Source of the DNA: Arachis hypogaea | Lineage: Eukaryota > Streptophyta > Magnoliopsida > Fabales > Fabaceae | DNA length: 64,000 nt | Assembly: GCF_003086295.3 (NCBI RefSeq) | Contig: NC_092051.1 | Location: 82,468,445 to 82,532,444, forward strand | Direction of reading: 5' to 3' | Shown: one piece after another, positions 1 through 11,700 of the stretch | Numbering within the stretch: position 1 is the stretch's first letter | Layout: the number at the start of each line of letters is the position of its first letter | Notes under the pieces: generated by a model | What the model saw: the letters and a program-made list of their open reading frames with translations, nothing else | Told to the model about the DNA's origin: nothing | The model's database searches: none | Translations under genes and position numbers: made by a program

Positions 1-898
1 AATGATGTGATTAACAATCCTGTGCAACTAGGCACGGATTGGACCAAGAGCCTTGTGAGTAGGAGCAGTACCTTCTAAGAGATGGATATTGATGCACACA
101 GTACTCAGAGCTTCAAAATAAGACACATTCATGGTATCGTCCCACTTACCCGATGTATAGACATCACCCCCCCACCCCCCGTCCTAATAATCTAGGGCTT
201 TGCTTATGTAGTATTTGTCGAGGATGATCACCTTACCTTTGACAAAAGAAGCGATTCTCCCTTCTTTGTAGGACAGATTGCTATAGAACTGTTTCACCAG
301 ATTAGGATAAATTTTCTCCTTAATGGACAGAATGGGAATCCATCCTTGACATGGAAATAGAGGTGTAAAGTTCAAACATTTCCTACAGAGTTTGTCTAGA
401 TTGACAAGCTTTGGGGGACAGAGAGTGCGCTTATAGATGTCTTTGCAGAAAAATAGGTAGTTCATGAGAGATTGAAAACGACGACGATCAAAAGACTCGG
501 GGAAACTCAGCATAGAAGGACTGGTAACCAATGGGATTGGATAGTTTAGGTTCAGAGACTGAACGAAGAGGAAAATTAATGACTGTACTGCGGGTATGTC
601 GAGTCTGAGAAGCAGGAATCTCTTCATCTTCATCATGAAGAGGTTGTTTTCCTTTAGAAGAGCTAGGTTTACCTGAGCTTGGTTGAGAGACATTTGGAGC
701 AGTAGGGTTAGGGCGAGGAGCAGTACCAAGGCAGCGAGCAGTGATCTTAGTGCGAGCTATGTCAGGAGAAGGGTTTGGTGGAGATGGAGGAGAAGAGTGA
801 GTAGGATATTGGGAAGGTGAGGAGTGCGTATGATCAGCATGGTTAGTATGGGTGCCACTGTAAGAGCCTCTGCGGATAGCTCTTTTCTTGCGAGCCAT
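1..898 (-). pseudogene. Env-like ORF of element A, frameshifted and truncated by the window
   Basis: The reading frame opens at 898 (MARKKRAIRRGSYSG) and continues through a Pro/Ser/Thr-rich stretch. It changes frame around 600-660, continues with LDIPAVQSLIFLFVQ to a TAG at 184-186, and changes frame again at a C-rich run (168-183). It then reads on (EGTAPTHKALGPIRA) to a TAG at 28-30. The position after pol and the content match my memory of legume 'envelope-like' proteins of SIRE elements. Their role in infection has never been shown, and I see no signal peptide or clear fusion motif. Two frameshifts and two stops make it non-functional. Confidence 0.72.
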
Positions 899-1431
899 TT
901 ATAGAACACTGGTTTGCAGAAAATTAAGAAGTTGAGAGAGTAGTGTGAAAAGATGCATGTAGTGGGAAGTTATTATATGCTTGGAGGAGTGTAAAGGTTG
1001 CATCTTGAAAACAGATAAAAATGAAAACTTTAACATGTTTTATAAAATCATTGAAAGTTACAGCTGTAACCTTCGTACGTTAAAAGAAGGAGAGAGAAAA
1101 AACCAAAAAAAAATTAAATGATGCCTAAAGAAAATAGAAAAAGCAAGCGAAAGAAAAAAATTTTAAAACCCATGAAAAATTGAAGGAGCCCAATTAAAGT
1201 GAAATGCAGTTGTCAAAATATCGAGAAAGCAATAATGAAATGGGCCCAATGGTTTCAGTAAAGAAAGCCCATATTTCATCAACTGCTCCAGCACGTGAGG
1301 TCCATCATTCATTGTGGTTAGGTATGAATCCAGTCAGCTTCATAGTGAATTAATAAAGTTTACTCATCATCTGCAAAAAAATTTCATCGCGATTTATGAG
1401 ACAAAACACAAAAATCTCAACATCAGAATCG
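899..1431 (-). other. Spacer between pol and env-like ORF of element A
   Basis: This non-coding stretch separates the pol stop codon from the start of the env-like ORF. A purine-rich run (AGAAGGAGAGAGAAAA) near 1084 is on the plus strand, so it is pyrimidine-rich in element orientation and cannot serve as the polypurine tract. Nothing else is recognisable. Confidence 0.5.
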
Positions 1432-4400
1432 TTAAGAGAACAAAGATGAAGCAAGAATGCCCAGTTCAGTCCTTAGTTTGCAGAACCTCTCTTCTATCAA
1501 GGGTTTGGTGAAACTATCAGCCAACTGACTTTTAGAATTAACAAACTGAATATCTAAGTTTCCATTTTGCACATGTTCTCTTATAGAATAAAATCGAACT
1601 TCAATGTGTTTTGTTCTTGAGTGCAAAACAGGGTTTTTGGAAATATTTATAGCACTCATGTTGTCACAAAACAATGAAATATTAGAAACATTCAGCTTAT
1701 AGTCAGCTAATTGAGTTTTCAGCCATAATAATTGAGAACAACAAGAGGAGGCTGCAATATACTCAGCTTCGACTGTTGAAAGTGCCAATGTAGCCTGCTT
1801 CTTGCTTGACCATACAATGAGTGATTTCCCAAGAAAGCAACACATGCCACTAGTTCTTCTTCTATCAATTCTGTCCCCAGTAAAATCTACATCACAGAAA
1901 CTCACTACTTGAAATGAATCAGTCTTAGGAAACCATAAACCATAATCAGTGGTACCAAGCACATATCGGATGATCCTCTTGACAGCTGAGAGATGGGATT
2001 CCTTAGGCTTTGATTGAAACCTTGAGCACACTCCAACACTTTGGATGATATCAGGCTTGAGGAGGTTAGATACATCAAGGAACCAATCATCCCTCTATAG
2101 CGTGTCTCATCAACATCTCTGGCATGTTCATCTTTGTCAAGCTTGATATTTGGATGAATGGGGGTTCCCATTGGCTTGGCACATTCCAGCCTAAACTTCT
2201 TGACAAGTTCCTTTGCATATTTTTCTTTATGAATGAATATGCCTTCTACAGTTTGCTTTATTTGCAAGCCTAGAAAGAAATTGAGCTCTCCCATCATGCT
2301 CATATCAAATTCATTTGTCATAAGCTTAGCAAAATCTGCACACAAATCCTCATTAGCCGAACCAAAGATAATATCATCAACATAAACTTGCACAAGAATA
2401 AAATGATCATTATAGTTCTTAATAAATAAAGTGGTGTCAGTAGCTCCTCTTTGAAATTTGTTTTTCAATAAAAATGAGCTAAGCCTATCATACCAAGCTT
2501 TAGGAGCTTGTCTTAAACCATATAAGGCTTTAGCTAGTTTGAAAACATGGTTAGGAAAAGTTTTGTTTTCAAACCCAGGTGGTTGAGCCATATAAACCTC
2601 TCTATCTATTATGCTATTGAGGAAACCACACTTTACATCCATTTGGAATAGCTTGAAGTCACAGTGAGCTGCATAAGCAAGGAGCAATCTGATTGCTTCC
2701 ATTCGAGCTACAAGTGCAAAGGATTCATCGAAATCAATCCATTCCTCTTGATCATATCCTTGAGCAACTAATCTAGCTTTGTTGTAGACAATGGTTCCAT
2801 CTTCACCCAATTTGTTTTTGAAAATCCATTTAGTGCCAGTGACTTTCTTTCCTTTTGAGTGAGGCACTAATGTCCAGACCTGATTTTTCTCAAACTGCTG
2901 CAATTCCTCCTCCATAGCTAACACCCAAGATGGATCAGCAAGTTCTTCTTGAATGTTTTGAGGCTCAATCTTTGATATCAGAGCTAGATTATTGGATTCA
3001 GCTCTTTTCAAAGATGATCTAGTTGATATTCCTTTGGAGGGATCACTAATTATGAATTTCTCTAGATAGTTTTTCAGAAACTTCCATTCCCTAGGCCTTC
3101 TGGTTTGAGATGAGGATTCAGGTTCCTCTTGATCAGCAATGGCCTCTGCATCAATATTATCAGCTGCGACAGGAGATAATTCCAAATTGTCTCCTGCAGA
3201 ATTGAAATTTTTGCTGCTAACAGGTGCAACTTCATGAGAACTTGGATTTTGAGGAAATGGTTCAGTATTCTTGGGTAATTCAGCTTCAAAACATGGACTA
3301 TCATCAAGCAAACACTAGGAACATTGTTATACTCATAGAATGTGATATGCATGGTCTCCTCAACAGTTTTGGAGTTCTTGTTATAAACTCTATATGCCTT
3401 GCTATGAGTGGAATAACCTAGAAAAATGCCTTCATGTATTTTAGGATCAAATTTTTCTAAATTTTCTTTGATATTCAGTATGAAACACTTGCAGCTAAAT
3501 ACATGAAAGTAACTAAGATTGGGAAGATGCCCTTTCCAAAGTTCATATGGGATTTTCTTCAAAAACTTCCTAATGATGGTTCTATTTAAAACATAGCAAG
3601 TTGTATTCACAGCTTCAACCCATAAGAACTTGGGAATTTCATATTCACATAACATAGCTCTAGCCATTTCTTGTAAACTTCTATTTCTTCTTTCTATAAC
3701 ACCATTTTGTTGAGGTGTTTTAGGACAAGAGAAGTTATGTGATATGCCCAATTCATCACAAAAAGATTCAAAATATTGATTTTTAAATTCTTTGCCATGG
3801 TCACTTCTAATTGAAACAATTCTTAAACCTTTTTCATTTTGAACCTTTTTGATGAATTTTTCAAAAACAGAAAATGCTTCATGTTTATGAGCTAGAAAGA
3901 ACACCCAACCAAACCTAGTATAGTCATCCACAATTACCATGCCATAGCTTTTTCCTCCAAGACTTTGAGTCCTAGTTGGTCCAAACAAATCAAGATGCAA
4001 CAACTCCAATGATTTTTTAGTTGAGACGTCTTCCTTGGGTTTGAAGGAGGTTTTTATTTGTTTACCCATTTGACAAGCATCATAAATGATGTCCTTATCA
4101 AATTTTATATTAGGAAGACCTCTTATTAAGCCTTTCTTTACAAGCTTAGAGATTTGGAGCATGCAAGCATGTCCTAATCTCTTATGCCACATCCATTTTT
4201 CAGATTCTATTGAAGAGAAACAAGTTACATTTTGAACTTTAAGATCATCTAGTGTGAGACCATAAACATTGTCACTTCTTAACAAAACAGCCCCTATTTT
4301 CTCATTAATGACTCTACAATCAGATTTCCTAAAGGTTACAGCATATCCAAGGTCACACAATTGACTTATGCTCAATAGATTATGCTTCAACCCATCAACT

Positions 4401-4640
4401 AAAAAGACACTATCTATGCAAGTAGAAAAATCTTTGCCAACCTTACCAATGGCAATTATTTTACCTTTACCATTATCTCCGAAAGTGACAAATCCTCCAT
4501 CATACTTGTTGAGTTTAATGAAGAAAGTATCCCTTCCGGTCATATGCCTTGAACATCCACTATCAAGATACCACATGTCCATTTTTTTCTTGGATGTAAG
4601 GCAAACCTGCATGTTCTTCAACTAACCTTAGGTATCCAAA
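1432..4640 (-). pseudogene. pol of element A: protease, integrase, RT, RNase H
   Basis: Three frames together cover the copia polyprotein. At 4621-3074: protease motif DSGCSRHMTG, an integrase zinc-binding region in which the first Cys of the expected CxxC is Tyr (IIYDACQMGK), then an integrase core with the three acidic residues in LHLDLFGP, IRSDHGKEF and NGVIERRN. At 3311-1905: RT with KARLVAQGY, MDVKCGFLNS (usually A-F-L-N-G) and catalytic YVDDIIFGS. At 2031-1432: RNase H with ALSTVEAEY and LFCDNMSAI, ending in a normal C-terminus. Frame changes lie near 4630, near 3310 and near 2050. Enzymatically dead as it stands; YVDD and the integrase triad themselves are intact. Confidence 0.92.
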
Positions 4641-6366
4641 TCCATTTAGATCCTTTGATGTGAAATCTTCTTGGTTGCCCAGGAGCATTAAAATCATGAA
4701 CAACTTTATATAATTTACTATCATTACCAAAAGACTTAAGAAAGATGAAACATTGAGGAGGATCATGACCATTTCTATTGCACTTGTAGCAATGATTCTT
4801 GCCTACTGATTTCTGAGGTTTGCTGAATCCTTTTGGTTTGAAAAGCTTGGAAGAGGAGGCTTCAGATTTTTGAATGTTTTGTATGAAAACAGCCTTATTT
4901 TCCTCTTTGAATCCAAGTCCAGATTTTTCAGACCCAAATCTTTAACAAGCAAGTTTGTTCAGATTTTGAAAACCTTGAACAAACTTTGCTAAGTCTTCAT
5001 TCAAATTTTTAATTTGTTCATTCAGCTTTTTGTTTTCAAAAATCAAATCAGTGGAAGCAGTAACTTTATGCTTGAGTTTGAATTTCTCTAATTCAGCTTG
5101 CAAAGCACTACTTTCTTTTTTTAAAAAAAATTCATTACCAGTTTCGGTAGCCTTAACCTTTTTCAAAAGAAGATCATTTTCTGTCCTCAATGCCTCATTT
5201 TCTTTCTTACATTTTGCATACTTATCCAAGAGTTTCTTAGAGTTTACAGAAATATTTTTGATAATGTAGTGCAGTTCATCAATAGATAAGTCAGAGAAAT
5301 CTACCTCATCTTCATCATCATGATCTGCCATCAGACATAATTGAGCTTCTTAATCTGAGCTCTCTGAGCTGGCGTCGTTCTCCAAGTCCTCCCATGTTTC
5401 CATCATCACCTTTTTGTCTTTCTTGGACTTTTCGCCTTTCTTAAGTTGAGGGCAATCTGACTTGAAGTGACCGGATTCCTTGCAGTGGTGGCATGTGAAC
5501 TTGACTTGATCTTTCTTGAAGTCTTTGGATGAAGTGCTTCCTTTGTCTTTGCTTTTGTATCTCAGTAGTCTTCTCATTTTTCTTGCAAAGAGCACAATTT
5601 CTTCATTTGAGAAACTGTCATCAGATTCTTCCTCTTTGGCTGTCATTCTTGATTTTAGTGCTATACTTTTCTTTTTGTCATCTTTGTCTTGAGGCATATG
5701 AGTGGTTTCATAGGCCAATAGCTTGCCTCTTAGCTCATCATAGGTGATTTTGATCAAATCATTCCTTTCAGAGATGGCTGTGCTTTTTACTTCCCATTTC
5801 TTAGTAAGACTTCTCAGGATCTTCCTCACTAAAGTTTCTTCAGAATAGTTTCTTCCCATGGCATCCAGATTGTTGATGATTATTGAAAACCTTTTGAACA
5901 TTTGATCGATGCTCTCATCCTCCTTCATGCTGAACATTTCATACTCCTTCATTAGCATGTCAATTCTGGTCTCCCTCACTTGCTTAGTGCCTTCAGGGGT
6001 GAGTCTGAGCTTGTCCCATATTTCTTTAGCCATTTTGCACCTTGACACTTTTCTAAATTCTTCAAAACTGATTGCACAATGCATCAGGTTGATTGCCTTG
6101 ACGTTGAGTTCAACCTTCTTCTTTTCTTCATCTGTCCACTCGCTGTCTTCTTTTGCCACAACTTCTCCATCAGTATTTTGTTTAGTGGGAACGTCAGGTC
6201 CATTGAGAATGATCTTCCAGATGTTGTAGTCGATTGACTGCACAAAGATCCTCATTCTTTCTTTCCAGTAGGAATAGTTGCTGCCATTGAAATAGGGAGG
6301 TCTATTATTAGACTGCCCTTCAGTGAGAGTGAAAGCCACAATGTTGGGATTCATGTTGTTGGCCAT
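4641..6366 (-). pseudogene. gag of element A with two CCHC zinc knuckles and a coiled coil
   Basis: The frame starts at 6366 (MANNMNPNIVAFTL) with the usual copia gag N-terminus (PPYFNGSNYSYWKERM). The first CX2CX4HX4C knuckle, CHHCKESGHFKSDC, is followed by an acidic tail and a TAA at 5350-5352. The same frame continues after that stop through an acidic segment and a heptad-rich coiled coil (5331-4942), then a TAA at 4942. A second knuckle, CYKCNRNGHDPPQC, lies at about 4752-4795. The long coiled-coil extension with a second knuckle is typical of SIRE-type Gag. Both stops are compatible with a C-to-T change in a Gln codon. Confidence 0.85.
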
Positions 6367-6410
6367 GGATCTTTACTCCAAGCTGTGAAGCTTGACTCCT
6401 TGAGACCTTG

Positions 6411-6422
6411 CTCCTGATACCA
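6411..6422 (-). other. Primer-binding site of element A (tRNA-iMet type)
   Basis: On the minus strand the sequence just inside the LTR reads TGGTATCAGGAG, close to the TGGTATCAGAGC complementary to the 3' end of plant initiator Met tRNA. It begins two bases after the LTR end. This fixes the element's orientation and its LTR boundary. Confidence 0.85.
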
Positions 6423-6424
6423 AT

Positions 6425-7732
6425 TGAAGGTTCTAGTTGAACTTGAGAAGGGGGAGTTGAATCAAGTTGGCTTAAAACTTATAGTTTCAAACTCTGTTTC
6501 AGCAGAAGCTCAAGTTGCAGGAGATTATTTCATTTTATCTCATGTGCAGAATAAGTAAAGAGTAGGGAAGAAGAGAAATAGGCCAGCATGTATCTTGTAT
6601 CGGATTCTTTGTGCTATGAATCCTACGTCCAGTCTCCACCACAAACCATGGTGGAATTTTCACTATAATTCACAGATTACATTCACCAATACTATTGAAT
6701 TACTCTCTAATTCAACTAGTATCTACCCTAAGCTTTCTTCACCAAAGCTTAGCTTCCCATAGTGCTATCCCAACTAGGAAGGAAAATTTAACAGATTCAG
6801 ACTTCACCCAGTGCTAACCCAACTAGGCAAGGGGAACTAATCCTAGTTCAAAAACCAAATTACATCAGAATTAAGTGGCTCTTTTGCATCACTCTTGCCT
6901 TTTCTCTCTTGGTTTTTCAACCTCACAAGATTAGCCTTTTCTCAATACAGAAAATGATACAAGATAGCTATAACAAAAAGATCAGAAATTAAGCTTGAGA
7001 AGAAGAAAAAGATTCCAGCTCAATATTTGAGATGGTGCTCTGAGTGTGTAATCTCTTTTTCTTACTTTGAAATGATGGAGTGAGCCTTCTTATATGTCTT
7101 CAGCTTGCCTTCATTTTTGCCTCTTCCATTTCCTTGTACCAGCTGCTCGTTGGAGCTATCACTGCTGGCATGCAGTCCTTTCTTCATCATGCTCCACTAC
7201 CTCTGCTATCAGAGGAGCTCGACCACTACCTCTGCTGTCCTTTATTTTTCTTTCTTCCTTAGCATGCTCTGCTTTTTCATTTTGCTTCATTTTCCTGCTG
7301 CTACTGCTTTTGTGTTTTGCTCACCCACTAACCGAATATTGCTCTGCTAAGAGAGTGGAGATGTCCTTGTATCTTTTTTGCTTTCACAAAACTACACCTA
7401 TCCTTGCATGATCCAGCTGTCCTCTTATGACATTTAGCAAATACATAGCCATTTAATTTGCTGAACGGTGCTTTGAGAAGCATTGGGCTTGTTTTTTACT
7501 CTTGGAGCACTAAAGAGCACATGAGCACTAAGTGTTGTAGCTTTAGCATGTTGATTTGCTGAAGCTTATGCTGGTTTGGGCTGGTGCAGCATGAACTTGA
7601 ATAATTGGGGCCGGCAACAATTAAAACACCCATTAAACAGCATTGGGCTTTCAACCCAAAGAAATGTTTGTCATCATTTGTAAACCTACTTAGACTTAAC
7701 ACACTCCTTACTTTTTCTGGAGTGCACTAACA
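6425..7732 (-). repeat. 5' LTR of element A (1308 bp)
   Basis: In element orientation the LTR begins TGTTAGTGCACTCC at 7732 and ends AGAACCTTCA at 6425, giving the TG...CA ends of an LTR, with the PBS two bases beyond. The partner LTR is outside the window, so divergence cannot be estimated. Small ORFs inside it are chance frames. Confidence 0.78.
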
Positions 7733-8749
7733 TTCGTCTGATAAATATATATTTTTGGAGATTTTGAATGGTTGTATTTAAATTTCAAATATTTTTATTT
7801 TTAAAAATTACGAATATTTTTTTATGTTAAATATTGACCATAATATTAATCGTGTAATATTGACTTCTAAGAATTTTTTTTTTTAGTTTTATAATTACAA
7901 ATTAAATTAGTCATTTAGTTAAAGGAATACTTATATATACAATTAATTGTCAATTTGACAGTATAATGACTAGCTGACATTGCGCCTCAGTCGACTGAAT
8001 TGAGAACAAAACCAATTGGAGTTTCACACATTTAGTGCAATGACAGTTAGTCACTAGGCTATCACAATTAACTGCACACATGATTATTCTAAGGAAAGAT
8101 TTCTTAGATTTACAGATGTATCATTGTGCTAAAGTAAATGCTTGTATATTGTAATCCTGTCCAGAACCACTGAGTTTCCCATCAGATTATTCACTTTTGT
8201 TAATCTTAACATAAACTGATTAGCTGTTTTTGTTAGATAGGGAATGCCAAAGGAATTTCGTTATTTCAGTAAGATTTAACTAATTAACATAGAGGCTACA
8301 CAGAGTAAAGAGATGCAATATATAGAACCTTCTGTGTATTTTAAGCCATTTCTTAGAGCTGCTTATTTCATCAAACAAATACAATGTAAAGAAATTAAAT
8401 TAAAAGTGTTTACAAATAAAAAGGAAAAAGAAAAAAAAAAGCTACAAAATCTTATCAACAATCCACCATAGATGCTGTCGACGCTGTGTTCGTCTTTTGT
8501 GTATACTTGTTTCCCAGGTGAAGAACCTCCGTTAACTTCCGTTATATGCCTTTTGCTATTCACAAGGAAATTTACTCTTTTAAAGAGTCAGAGACTCTGT
8601 TTATGCAAAACCTTAAAAAAAATGATCACCCCTTTTCTTTTTATACTAATATGCTGTGTAATTTGCCAGACCCTATATACTACAACGCATTTGACAAGTG
8701 AAGGCACAAACTGAAAATTTCGCTGAATGAAGAACATAGCCAAATAGTT
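7733..8749. other. AT-rich gap between element A and CSLA, including the CSLA 3' UTR
   Basis: The part next to 8749 must contain the CSLA 3' UTR and polyadenylation region, since the CDS ends at 8750 on the minus strand. I could not place a convincing AATAAA signal. The remainder is AT-rich with no gene or recognisable repeat. Confidence 0.5.
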
Positions 8750-11700
8750 TTACGAGGTGGGAACAAAGGTGCCAACATATCCAAATGCCATGATGAAGAA
8801 CGCAATTGCTTGGATGAAAAGGAAGATGAAGTAGTGGTTCTTCCCGAACATAACATCGTAACAGCCACAGAAGAAGAGGTAAAATCCCACACCAAGTTCC
8901 AACAAGTGAATCCTGATGAAGACAAAGATATCAGATACATTGATTTTTCAATGTAATATTTAATCAAATTGAAGAAGCGAACAACTAAATCATGAAAAAC
9001 CCTTTTGTACCTGTCTCCAATCTTGAATCGAGGCTTCTTCGATGCTACTTTACCTCCGGCTTTACTCTTGAGAGCATCTCCAAGCTTTTCAGTGACAACC
9101 CATTCGTTGACTCGGCTAGCCTCGAGTAAACCGATAATTGTCGCCTTTGTTCTATGAAGAGACATGACATTCTCAAAGAGAATCCAGAACACAAGTAAAT
9201 GGAGCGACCTGAAACAAAAGCATAGGAAACAGAGAATAAAGTCGGTCAACAAAAGTGTTTGTTTACTTGTAACACAAGTTTCTTTCTTTCCAATTCAACT
9301 GTAGAGAAGAATTGAAACAGAAGAAAACCAATAGAGGAATCAAGAAAGACCTTGGAGTTCCAACTGCATTTAGAAGGGTGATGACAGAAGGGATATAGAC
9401 AGCACCCCATTTTGGAACCACAACCTCAGGAACCACAACGGTCGCAGGTAACACGATGCAGTAGAACACAAACGTGTTGATGTGTGCTATAACTTTCCTA
9501 ACGAAGAAGAAGCTGTAAATCACATGTACCTTCTTCCAAGTTGACACTTTCTGCATTGGACAAAACATACATGGAATTTGAAATGTAAGTATCCATATAC
9601 CGACAAATATAAATTTGAGTATGAGGTCTAAAGCTTACCTTGTTTCTGATAATTTCCAAAACCATCTTCCTGAAAAGATTGGCGGGCCCACAAGACCAAC
9701 GGTGCTGTTGGTAGCGGTAGGCCTTCAAAGTACTTGGCAACTCATTTTTAACCTTTACTCACAAAAAATAGATCCATGTCAACAAAACCATACATCAATG
9801 TTATATAAATATACACACAACTTTCCAACTGAGATTATTATCATTATTACAATGACTGAAAGATGGTATATATAAGCACCACCTTATTTTTATACTATTA
9901 GAGTTTAGAATTTAGTGTTTAAAATTTAGAATATTAACTAAATATTGACTAAAAATAATAAATTGTGTTAGTCATATAACATTGTTCGTTATTTATTACC
10001 TTCAAATCGGAGAGGTAACAGAATTTCCATCCCTTGAGACTAGCTCGGACAGCAAGGTCCATATCCTCCACTGTGGTCCTATCTTTCCACCCACCAGCCT
10101 CATTTAGCGCCGCAATTCTCCATACTCCAGCAGTCCCTATAATCATCCATCATATCACAAATAAAATTAAAAGAGTAGCTAAATTAGTTACAACATATTT
10201 GTGTATATTTATAAATGTTGTTTAACGTATATTTTCAACAAATAATTAAACTTTTCACAAAATGATTATCAAATTTATTTATAGCAGCATAATCAAACTT
10301 TTTTTTAACACTATAGATGTATCCTTATACAATAGTAGCATGATTGTTGTTGAAGAATACATATATATTTGCAATATGTAATTAAATTATTATATATATT
10401 AAGATGATTGTACCGTTGAAACCAAAGAAGGCATAACTGGAAGAGCCCACTTCTTGTTCCACTGTGAAATGGTAATCCAGTGACATCTCTTGCATCCTGG
10501 TCATCAAACATTCATCGGAATTCACTGAAAATTAAAAACAAGAAAAATTAATTAATATTATGTTATATTAGTGGCATGTCAAAAACATAGCTGGCATGAA
10601 ATTTACAATGACATGGTATTGATTTGGCAGAAAGGAGAGAGTTCGAAATAAATTCAGCTGTCGGTTAGTAGATATAGACAGTGACTGGAAAATAATGAGG
10701 TCCACCATTAAAAACTTGCACATGCTGCTGCCGGAGCAACACAGCAGTAGGAGTCATTGAGTGAATTAAAGATGGGTAAAAGGGAAGATGGAGATCCACA
10801 ATAAGAATAATGATTACATCAACAACCATAATAACGCCACAAACACGTTTCTTCTCTCGATGAAAACCGAAATATTTGGTAACAAAAAAACAGTAAGAAC
10901 TTCTTTTATTTAATATTTATTAATTATTATAATAATTAATAAATATTAAATAAAATAAATTCTGATTTTTTTTTTATTTTTTTAATATTATCGTTATGAA
11001 AATGATGTTTGTGCTCTGCTATATGTTACATTTAATATTTGTTTTAAGAATATCTATACTTATTTATTTTTTAAATTTCAGTATTTTAAATATATTGGAA
11101 GAATTGAAATCTTCTATACTTTGGTAATTGTTAATGTAGTTAGAGAGCAACGCCTATGCATATTTTCATTTTAATATTATGGGTTTATTTATTTTTACCT
11201 TAAAAACATATGTTAAGATTACAAATTGAAAATTTTTTTATTGAAAATACAAAAAAATTAATTTTTAATGTATTTATTTTATATTTATTAAATAAAAAAA
11301 ATTAAAACCTTCTATTAATGGTAAGTTTATATATGCCTTAGAGCACATGTTAGTTAAATCCTAATTTTATTTTGAGTTTTATAAATGTCTAATTAGTATT
11401 TATGAAATTATATGTCATAAATAATAATTTAAAATTAAATGAGAAATTTGTGGCTTTAATTTTTTGTTTCGGTTCAACTTAAACTTTATATTATTTTTAA
11501 TTGTTCTATCAAAATAGTTATACAACTGACAAAATTTAATTAATTTTTCATCAAGATGATTCATACTATGATTACTATTTCTCTAAAGTGAGACCGATTT
11601 CACTTTGTCTATGATTTTAATAAAAAGTCATACTTTTGAAATTAATTTATTTCTTGTAAGTATAAAAATTATATTCCAAAAGTATTGGAGATGCTGGACC

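Larger units (their letters stand above)
1..7732 (-). mobile_element. Element A: SIRE/Maximus-type Ty1-copia retrotransposon, 3' LTR outside window
   Basis: Read on the minus strand the order is LTR (6425-7732), primer-binding site, gag with two CCHC knuckles, pol (protease, integrase, RT, RNase H) and a third, env-like ORF running to the left edge. The copia domain order (integrase before RT), the long coiled-coil gag and the extra ORF after pol are known features of plant Sireviruses. Every ORF is broken: stops in gag, at least three frameshifts in pol and two in the env-like ORF. The copy is therefore not autonomous. The 3' LTR and the second target-site copy lie beyond position 1; the five bases outside the 5' LTR are TTCGT (7733-7737). 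Confidence 0.88.

Noticed and set aside
168..183. C-rich run as a functional motif
   Set aside because: It coincides with a frame change in the env-like pseudogene and is best read as a slippage mutation.
9899..9975. Short AT-rich repeat in CSLA intron 5 similar to 37918-38000
   Set aside because: Similarity (TTTAGAGTTTAGA, AAAAATAATAAATT) is suggestive of a MITE relic, but no inverted termini or duplication could be defined.
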